From: CAZDET01 sp964504335
GTDB lineage: Bacteria; Bacteroidota; Bacteroidia; Chitinophagales; Saprospiraceae
Assembly: GCA_964504335.1 (NCBI GenBank)
Contig: CAZDET010000109.1
Location: forward strand, 1-11,450
DNA: 11,450 nt
Direction of reading: 5' to 3'
Under the pieces are notes generated by a model. That model was not told where the DNA came from. It made no database searches and worked only from the letters and a program-made list of their open reading frames with translations. Numbering within the stretch: position 1 is the first letter of the stretch; every line of letters begins with the position of its first letter. Shown one piece after another: positions 5,370 through 11,450 of the stretch. The position numbers were made by a program, and so were the translations under genes.

Positions 5370-8300
5370 CTTACTGCCGACTGCTGTTTAGTCTCGCCCT
5401 TTGTGGTGCCTGTCTGCTATCGGCCACCACTATCTATGCCGAACAGGCAACGGTAAACCCCGTTTCCATTCCTTTCCGGATGAATGTGGGAAATGCCGGC
5501 GGGCAAGACTACAATCTCGACGGCGATATCTTCCAGCCTGAGGTTTTAGACTACCTCGTCGAAACCCAATCTACAACGGTATCGACCTCTTCCTACTCGC
5601 CCAATCCCGGCAATACGGACTTGTACTTTCCCCGTCGGTTTGGGATGGATTTCGGTTATACCATCCCCGTAAATAATGGGGATTACGTAGTCGTACTGCA
5701 CATGGTGGAGAACTTCTTCACCGGAGGTGGTTCCCGGGTCTTCGATGTATTGATGGAAGGGGAGATTGTACTAGACGATAAAGATTTGGCAGCCGACGAG
5801 GGAAAAGGGACGTTGTTCCTGCTGCAGGAATTAGTGACTGTGAGCGACGGAACACTGGATATTCAGTGGCTCGCCTCTGCAAACAACGGAATTGTCCAGG
5901 CACTGGAAATTCTTCCCGCTCCGGGAAACACGGCGCCGGAAGCCGTCGCTGCGGCCAATCCCGAACTCGGGGTGGCACCGCTCGATGTAAACTTCGATGC
6001 CACTGCCTCCACTGATCTGCAAGACAACATCGCTGCCTACACCTGGGATTTTGCCGATGGGAGCGCTGCCGGTAGCGGAGCTACCACCATGCACACTTTT
6101 GTGATGCCCGGTACCTACGACGTCACGCTCACTGTTACCGACAGCGAGGGGTTGTCGGATGTGGCTAATGTAACGATCACCGTGGATGATCCGAATGCTC
6201 TGCCCATCCGCGTGAATTTTTCCGACCAAGGCACGCCCGCTCCACCCAATTATCTAAAAGACTTCGGCGAAGGTTTCGGCGATCGCGGCACTTACAACTA
6301 TGGCTGGGTGGTACCCGGTACCACTACGCTACTCGACTTGGTAGGCAACGGGCGCAATCGAACCCCTAATCCCGATGAGGATGCGCTGATCGAAACCCTC
6401 ATGCACATGCAATACGACGACGTAAGTGGAAATAACGGCGTCAATGCGGAAGGTGCCTGGGAGATCGAACTACCCAACGGGATGTACGAAGTGACGATCG
6501 GAGCCGGCGACCAGGGCAACGAAAATACCAACGGAACCACTTATTCGGTAAACGTCGAAGATGTGAACCTGATCGACGAAGTGGCCACACAGGGAACCAG
6601 CAATTTCTATACGGCCACCCAGACCGTCACCCTATCGGATGGCAGACTGACCATCGATGCCGCCGGCGGATTCAATACCAAGATCAACTACGTGATCATT
6701 ATCCCCGTTCCCGGCACCATCAACGATGCCGACATCGTGGCCTCGGATACCGAATTTTTGTTTGAAACCACCGTTAACACCGACGGCAACCAAACGGATG
6801 CCCAAACTCTTACCGTCACAAACGAGGGCACAACGGATCTGACTATTTCGTCGGTGGGTTTCACGGGCACCTTTGCCGGTCAGTTCTCGGTTAGTGGTCC
6901 GGCCAATACGGTCATTGCCCCGGGCGGGACCCAGGATTACACCATTACCTTCGAGCCCGACCTGGACTTGACGAACCTGGGCTACCAGGATGCGCAGTTT
7001 GTAATCGACAACAACAGTTTAAATAATCCAAGCCTAACGGTCGATCTCTACGCCTTAAAGAAGGAAGGCTTCGAGGGAACGGAAGAGCCCCCTCTGCAGG
7101 CAGTCGCAGAGGTGCTCGGCATCCCTGTAGACATCGGCTGGACGACTTTAATCAACGACAACACCACCAGCGATACGCCCGAAGGCGAGGAGGTGATTGC
7201 CCAGTTGTTTGAGGCGGCCGGCCCCGGCCCGGTTACCCTGGTTCCCGTTGCGCGCTATTCGCAGGCGGAGCCGCTGCCGTTTGGCTGGTATACGAACGAT
7301 AATAATACCCCGATGCTCAACGAAGTGGGCATCCTGGCCGACGGCCTGCCCGCCGCGCAAACGCTCAACCCGACGCTGCAATCGGGCGCTACAAGCTTCG
7401 ATCCGCAAGGTGCCTTCTTCGGTATTTACGTCAATTCGGCGCTGAATCAAATTACCTACACGGAAGATGCCCTCAATACCGCCACCGCCCACGCGGTTCG
7501 CGTGTACCCAGCCAAGGACCGTTCCGGTCAGTTGGTGCCGGATAGTTACCTGCTGGCCTTCGAGGAGGCTACTAACGGCGATTATCAGGATTACGTCTTT
7601 GTAATCAGCAATGTCCAGCCGTACGAAGCAGACCCACAACCCGTGGCGGCCATTCGCATCAACGCCGGTGGCACCGCAGCTTACACCGACGCACAGGGCC
7701 AGGTCTGGGGCTTAGATGATGCGTTCCTGACGGGAATGAGCGAAACGAATTCGAAAAATTTCGATGTAATCGGGACGACGGAGGATGATCTTTTCCTGGA
7801 GTATCGCTTCGCTCAAAATACGCCCGGGAGCCCCGGACCAAATTGGGGCTACGACATACCGGTACAGGGTACCGGTCCGTTCACCGTGAATCTGTACTTT
7901 TTGGAAATCTTCTTTGATATGCCGGGCGAGCGGCAGTTCGACGTCTTCATCGAGGGAAATAACGTGCTCAACAACTACGACCTCCTGGCGCAGGCAAACC
8001 CCGAAACATTGATCACGGAAACCTTCACTGACATAATCGTCAGCGACGGCGTATTGAGTATCGAATTCAATTCCGACATCAACAACTCCATCATATCAGC
8101 AGTCGAGATCATTGGAGCCGGTGGTACCTTCCAGCCTTTCTTCAATGAGGTCGATCCCGCCGATGGTGCCACCGGGGTGTCGTTGACGGGCGTGCAGGTA
8201 GTCGCCTCGGTCAACGTGCCGGCGGATTACGAATTAGATGAAGGCACGATTGCGGGAAATGTGAAACTGTACAAGCAAACGAATAACGGACAGGAAGAGG

Positions 8301-11300
8301 TGCCCTCCAATTCGAACGATACCGGTGGGGGCGATGCCGTCATCCTCACGCCTAGTACAGCCCTCGAACCCTCTACCACCTACGTATTTGAGATTGATGG
8401 CGTACAGGCCAACCGCATCGGGGATTTGACCGACCGGCTCGATTTCCGAACCTTTACCTCCACCTTTACCACCGAATCGGATGTGATCGACCCGGATCCG
8501 CCCGCTGATCTGACGGGTGTGAGCTTCACGCAAGTGAGCGGCGCTGAACTTGGCCAGGGAGTAGCCGATCGTTTCTCCAGCCTGGAAATCGGCCCCGACG
8601 GCAAGCTCTACGCAGCGGCCACCACGGGAGAAGTCATCAAACGCTGGGACATCGCCGCAGATGGCACCCTGACCAACCTGGAGGAGCTCAATCTCAATCT
8701 TCAGGGCAGCAATCACCCCGTTACAGGCACCCCGGCGAGCAATGATCGCATCGTCATTGGTTTTGCGTTTGCGCCCGAAGCCACCGCCAATAACCTGGTT
8801 GCCTACGTCACCCACAGCGCTCTGACACTCAGCGACGGTCCCGAATGGGATGGTAAACTGACGCGCATCAGTGGCCCAACGCTACAAACCACCGAAGATA
8901 TTCTCGAACACCTGCCACGCTCGAAGAAAGACCACCTGACGAATAGCGTAGTGGTGGGACCGGATAATAATCTGTACATCGTCCAGGGGAGTAATTCCGC
9001 CGGCGGCGATCCGGATCCCGTCTGGGACAATCGGCCGGAGCGCCTGCTTTCCGCTGCGGTGCTCAAGGTAGATCTCAACCTCCTGCCTGCCCAGCTGCCG
9101 CTGAGCGTTTATACGACCGATGATATTTCGGTGATCAATGCGGCTCCTTCCAATTCGATTTTGATGTCGAATGGAACGTACAATCCCTACGCGGTTAATT
9201 CGCCGGTTACGCTCTACGCGACGGGCGTGCGCAACGCCTACGACCTGGTTTTTCATACGAATGGCTGGTTGTACGTGCCGACCAACGGTACGGCGGGCAA
9301 TAACAACAACTCGCCTAATGTCCCTGCTTCGGCAGATTATGTGAGTCAAGACGCGGCCGGTGTTCGCCGTCCCGACGGCAGCTTTATTACCGATACCTCC
9401 ATCCCGGGAGTCATGGGCGGAGAAACTCAAAAAGACTGGCTGTTTAAATCGCAAGGAGGAAGTTACCACGGCCATCCTAATCCCTACCGCGGCGAGTTTA
9501 TCCTCAACCACGGTGGCATCGCCTACAGTGGCCTGCCGGGGCAGGAATCGGAACCCTACACAGACGTCGCCAAATACCCCGATAACCTTGGCCCGGACCC
9601 CAACTACCTGGAAATCGCCTACGATTTCGGTAAAAACAAATCGCCGAACGGTGCGCTGGAATACCGCAGTAATGCCTTCGGCGGCAAGCTCAAGGGCATG
9701 TTGATGGTGGTGCGATTCAGCGGGCAGGACGATATCATCGTGCTCCAGCCGGGCAGCAACTCCGGCGATATTTTGCAAGCTTTTCCCGACGTACCGGGCC
9801 TGCAAAACCTCGACGATCCGCTCGACATTATCGAGGACCCCAATACGGGGAATGTTTACGTCGCGCAGTACGACCGCGGCGGTAATACCCAGCAGCAATT
9901 GATCTTGCTGCAGGCCGATCAGCCGGCTAGCCCCGAAGCCGTACTTACGGTGCAGCCGAACGAACTTATTTTCGAAACAACCGTCAATACCGAAGGGGAC
10001 CAAACGGATACCAAAACGCTGGCGATTCAAAACGACGGTTCGGTCAATTTAGTCGTTTCTTCCGTGGCGCTGAGTGGTCCGTTTGCCGATCAATTTTCCT
10101 TTAATGGGCCCACTTCCGTCACCCTCGCACCAGGTGAAAACCAAGTCTATTCGGTCACCTACGAGCCGGATTTGAATAATAATATGCTGGGCTATCAGGA
10201 GGCGGCGCTCGATTTTCAGAGCAATGCGGAGGGGGGTACTCTGAGCTTCGGTCTGCACGCGCTCAAAAAAGCGGGCTACGAAGGCGGCCAGGAACCACCT
10301 TTACAGGACGTAGTCAATACCCTCGGCATCGGTATTAATGTCGGATGGACTTCCCTGGGCAATACGACCAGCCCAACGCTACAGGGAGAAGAAGTGGACG
10401 TACCCCTCTTCGAAAAGGCCGGCCCCGGTCCGGTGGGCATTCTACCGGTGGGTCGCTACTCGCCGGCCGAAGAGTTGCCGTTCGGATGGTACACCAACGT
10501 CAGCAATACCGTTACCCTCAATGAGGTGGGCGTGCTGGCATCGGGGATCGATGAGGCGCAAACGCTATTCCCCGCCCTCCAATCCGGTGGTACGAGCTTT
10601 GATCCGTCGGATGCCTTTTTCGGGATTTATGTGGCCTCCTCTAATCAAACAAGTTATACGGAAGACGAACTCAACAACAATAACTTCCACCGCACCCGTA
10701 TTTATCCGATCCGGGATCGCGACGGTAACCCCGTAGCCGGTCAGTATCTGGTGTGCTTCGAAGAAGCCTCTAATGGAGATTACCAGGATTTCGTGTACGT
10801 GCTCAGCAACGTCCAACCCTACGAGCCCGGCGCGCTGGTGCTCAGTTTTGCCCCCGCCAGCCTGAATGTCTCCGTTAACCGGGGAGCGGTATCCGATCCC
10901 GTCAGCAGTACGCTTTCGGCCAACGGTGCCCTATCCGGAAATGACGTGACAATTACGGCGAATGAAAGTTGGGTAAATGTGCCCGACGGTGGAACGGTCG
11001 TCGTTGGTGGATTAAATGACTTCACCGTCGACGCTACGGGGCTCGACGTCGGGATATACGAAGCCACCGTAACGGCCTCGGCTCCCGGCTACGGCCCGGC
11101 CACGCTGCTACTCACCGTTACCGTGACGGCGCCGTCTTATCCCGACTGGACCACGGTGGGCAACGGCAATTTCCCGCGCTCGGAGGCGCAAATGGTCGTG
11201 TACGAAGGGGAATACTACTTCATCAATGGCTTTTCACCCGGGATTGATATCGAAAACAGTGTCGAAAAGTACAATCCCATTACTAATACCTGGACGCTCC

Positions 11301-11450
11301 TGGCACAAATTCCCACCAATCCCGATGGCTCCACGAATTCTGTCACCCACAACGGGGTCGCGCTGGTAGGCGACAACATCTGGGTCGTCGGCGGACGGGT
11401 AGGGGACAACCCCGGCCCCGTGACCGATAAGGTGTGGATTTACGACATTT
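5348..11450 (+). CDS. Giant exported multidomain glycan-binding / propeller / kelch protein (3' end outside window)
   Basis: The frame is open from 5348 to the window end, 2034 complete codons with no stop. A signal peptide lies at about residues 1-31, cleaving after IYA. Domains by residue: malectin about 38-190; PKD 194-281 (WDFADG from Trp233); malectin-like carbohydrate-binding module 286-453; cassette A 465-760; malectin 767-923; Big_5-type Ig 931-1043; sugar-dehydrogenase-like beta-propeller 1054-1526; cassette B 1533-1826; BACON-like Ig 1830-1931; kelch repeats from 1933. Malectin and PKD modules bind glycans or serve as spacers, and the propeller may be enzymatic. The mature protein should be extracellular or surface-attached. 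A C-terminal type IX secretion domain is expected by analogy but is not visible. The start is chosen because 5348 is the first in-frame ATG and yields a good signal peptide; an ATG at 5480 would lose it. Substrate and overall role are unknown. Confidence 0.9.
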   Translation, partial: MVHPGILAYCRLLFSLALCGACLLSATTIYAEQATVNPVSIPFRMNVGNAGGQDYNLDGDIFQPEVLDYLVETQSTTVSTSSYSPNPGNTDLYFPRRFGMDFGYTIPVNNGDYVVVLHMVENFFTGGGSRVFDVLMEGEIVLDDKDLAADEGKGTLFLLQELVTVSDGTLDIQWLASANNGIVQALEILPAPGNTAPEAVAAANPELGVAPLDVNFDATASTDLQDNIAAYTWDFADGSAAGSGATTMHTFVMPGTYDVTLTVTDSEGLSDVANVTITVDDPNALPIRVNFSDQGTPAPPNYLKDFGEGFGDRGTYNYGWVVPGTTTLLDLVGNGRNRTPNPDEDALIETLMHMQYDDVSGNNGVNAEGAWEIELPNGMYEVTIGAGDQGNENTNGTTYSVNVEDVNLIDEVATQGTSNFYTATQTVTLSDGRLTIDAAGGFNTKINYVIIIPVPGTINDADIVASDTEFLFETTVNTDGNQTDAQTLTVTNEGTTDLTISSVGFTGTFAGQFSVSGPANTVIAPGGTQDYTITFEPDLDLTNLGYQDAQFVIDNNSLNNPSLTVDLYALKKEGFEGTEEPPLQAVAEVLGIPVDIGWTTLINDNTTSDTPEGEEVIAQLFEAAGPGPVTLVPVARYSQAEPLPFGWYTNDNNTPMLNEVGILADGLPAAQTLNPTLQSGATSFDPQGAFFGIYVNSALNQITYTEDALNTATAHAVRVYPAKDRSGQLVPDSYLLAFEEATNGDYQDYVFVISNVQPYEADPQPVAAIRINAGGTAAYTDAQGQVWGLDDAFLTGMSETNSKNFDVIGTTEDDLFLEYRFAQNTPGSPGPNWGYDIPVQGTGPFTVNLYFLEIFFDMPGERQFDVFIEGNNVLNNYDLLAQANPETLITETFTDIIVSDGVLSIEFNSDINNSIISAVEIIGAGGTFQPFFNEVDPADGATGVSLTGVQVVASVNVPADYELDEGTIAGNVKLYKQTNNGQEEVPSNSNDTGGGDAVILTPSTALEPSTTYVFEIDGVQANRIGDLTDRLDFRTFTSTFTTESDVIDPDPPADLTGVSFTQVSGAELGQGVADRFSSLEIGPDGKLYAAATTGEVIKRWDIAADGTLTNLEELNLNLQGSNHPVTGTPASNDRIVIGFAFAPEATANNLVAYVTHSALTLSDGPEWDGKLTRISGPTLQTTEDILEHLPRSKKDHLTNSVVVGPDNNLYIVQGSNSAGGDPDPVWDNRPERLLSAAVLKVDLNLLPAQLPLSVYTTDDISVINAAPSNSILMSNGTYNPYAVNSPVTLYATGVRNAYDLVFHTNGWLYVPTNGTAGNNNNSPNVPASADYVSQDAAGVRRPDGSFITDTSIPGVMGGETQKDWLFKSQGGSYHGHPNPYRGEFILNHGGIAYSGLPGQESEPYTDVAKYPDNLGPDPNYLEIAYDFGKNKSPNGALEYRSNAFGGKLKGMLMVVRFSGQDDIIVLQPGSNSGDILQAFPDVPGLQNLDDPLDIIEDPNTGNVYVAQYDRGGNTQQQLILLQADQPASPEAVLTVQPNELIFETTVNTEGDQTDTKTLAIQNDGSVNLVVSSVALSGPFADQFSFNGPTSVTLAPGENQVYSVTYEPDLNNNMLGYQEAALDFQSNAEGGTLSFGLHALKKAGYEGGQEPPLQDVVNTLGIGINVGWTSLGNTTSPTLQGEEVDVPLFEKAGPGPVGILPVGRYSPAEELPFGWYTNVSNTVTLNEVGVLASGIDEAQTLFPALQSGGTSFDPSDAFFGIYVASSNQTSYTEDELNNNNFHRTRIYPIRDRDGNPVAGQYLVCFEEASNGDYQDFVYVLSNVQPYEPGALVLSFAPASLNVSVNRGAVSDPVSSTLSANGALSGNDVTITANESWVNVPDGGTVVVGGLNDFTVDATGLDVGIYEATVTASAPGYGPATLLLTVTVTAPSYPDWTTVGNGNFPRSEAQMVVYEGEYYFINGFSPGIDIENSVEKYNPITNTWTLLAQIPTNPDGSTNSVTHNGVALVGDNIWVVGGRVGDNPGPVTDKVWIYDI
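6740..7627 (+). repeat. Cassette A: Hydin-like Ig plus DUF4114-like module
   Basis: Residues 465-760 of the giant protein. The first part, up to about 572, is an Ig-like fold of the Hydin/ASPM-SPD2 'choice-of-anchor' kind, with FETTVNT, ITFEPDL and LGYQDA segments. After a linker (EEPPLQ, VLGI, DIGWT) comes a module with AGPGPV, LPFGWYTN, FFGIYV, YTED, FEEA and NGDYQD. It resembles DUF4114-type domains, whose biochemical role is not established. The acidic and Asn-rich loops suggest metal binding, which is inference. Cassette B at 9944-10825 is a second copy. Confidence 0.8.
8507..9925 (+). other. Sugar-dehydrogenase-like beta-propeller region
   Basis: Residues 1054-1526 of the giant protein. 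Motifs resemble the soluble PQQ glucose/sorbosone dehydrogenase propeller: RFSSLEIGPDGKLYAA near the start, HLTNSVVVGPDNNLYI with His1196 where the family has its catalytic histidine, GVRNAYDLVFHTNGWLYV at 1293-1310 (family: GLRNP), and SYHGHPNPYRGE around His1374/His1376. Each probably marks one blade. Whether it holds PQQ and calcium and is active, or is only a binding scaffold, cannot be told from this reading. Confidence 0.65.
9944..10825 (+). repeat. Cassette B: second copy of Hydin-like Ig plus DUF4114-like module
   Basis: Residues 1533-1826 of the giant protein, 294 residues against 296 in cassette A and collinear with it. Shared blocks include IFETTVNT (FLFETTVNT in A), EPDL, LGYQ, ALKK, EPPLQ, GEEV, AGPGPV, LPFGWYTN, LNEVG, FFGIYV, YTED, FEEA, NGDYQD and SNVQPYE. 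Similarity extends to the DNA (for example around 9962-10010 versus 6752-6800). This implies an internal duplication rather than two independently acquired domains. Confidence 0.85.
11144..11450 (+). other. Start of kelch repeats, cut by the window end
   Basis: Residues 1933-2034 of the giant protein show two kelch-type units: an SEAQMVVYEGEYYFINGF / VEKYNPITNTWTLLAQIP pattern, then a second unit with GDNIWVVGGR and VWIYDI. A kelch propeller normally needs five to seven such units, so at least several hundred more residues should follow beyond the window. Confidence 0.8.

Noticed and set aside
7197..7445. Small plus-strand ORF inside the giant gene (similar ones at 9360-9704 and 10338-10736)
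   Set aside because: They lie in other frames of a continuous 2034-codon frame with clear domains, and their products are arginine- and proline-rich without family resemblance.
8882..10030. 382-residue minus-strand ORF
   Set aside because: It is antisense to the propeller and cassette B of the giant gene. Its composition is low-quality (rich in R, V, I and G) with no recognisable domain; a codon-bias shadow.

Overview
The window looks like chromosomal DNA of a moderately GC-rich member of the Bacteroidota, most likely a Cytophagia- or Saprospiria-type gliding or polymer-degrading bacterium. Four things suggest this. A tRNA gene carries the phylum's TTG-N20-TAnnTTTG promoter. There is no clear Shine-Dalgarno sequence in front of the protein genes. 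A very large secreted multidomain protein combines malectin, PKD, Hydin-like, beta-propeller and kelch modules. The tRNA does not encode its CCA end. The genus cannot be fixed from the sequence alone.

Layout: 1-529 is non-coding and holds several palindromes, the best being a 15-bp stem at 100-148. A tRNA-Arg(TCT) gene lies on the minus strand at 530-602, with its promoter at 619-649. All protein genes are on the plus strand: a membrane-anchored alpha/beta hydrolase (814-1743), uracil-DNA glycosylase Ung (1803-2486), a GH3 beta-glucosidase-type enzyme (2859-5027), and a giant exported protein that starts at 5348 and is still open at the window end (at least 2034 residues). The hydrolase and ung are 59 bp apart and may be co-transcribed. 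The GH3 gene and the giant gene each have several hundred bases of non-coding DNA in front of them.

The 372-bp gap before the GH3 gene is unusual. It is bracketed by oppositely oriented arrays of the word TTAG/CTAA spaced every 7-8 bp, with two further inverted repeats inside, and looks like a palindromic intergenic element. The giant protein has a duplicated cassette of about 295 residues (Hydin-like Ig domain plus a DUF4114-like module). The two copies flank a malectin / Ig-like / sugar-dehydrogenase-like propeller block. The order is: signal peptide, malectin, PKD, malectin-like, cassette A, malectin, Big_5-type Ig, propeller, cassette B, BACON-like Ig, kelch repeats.

Functionally the right half concerns carbohydrate. 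A GH3 enzyme without a signal peptide probably trims imported oligosaccharides, while the giant protein probably binds or oxidises glycans outside the cell and may be a type IX secretion substrate. That link is inferred from adjacency only. The left half (tRNA, hydrolase, ung) is ordinary housekeeping or accessory content. I see no phage, transposase, CRISPR or defence genes.
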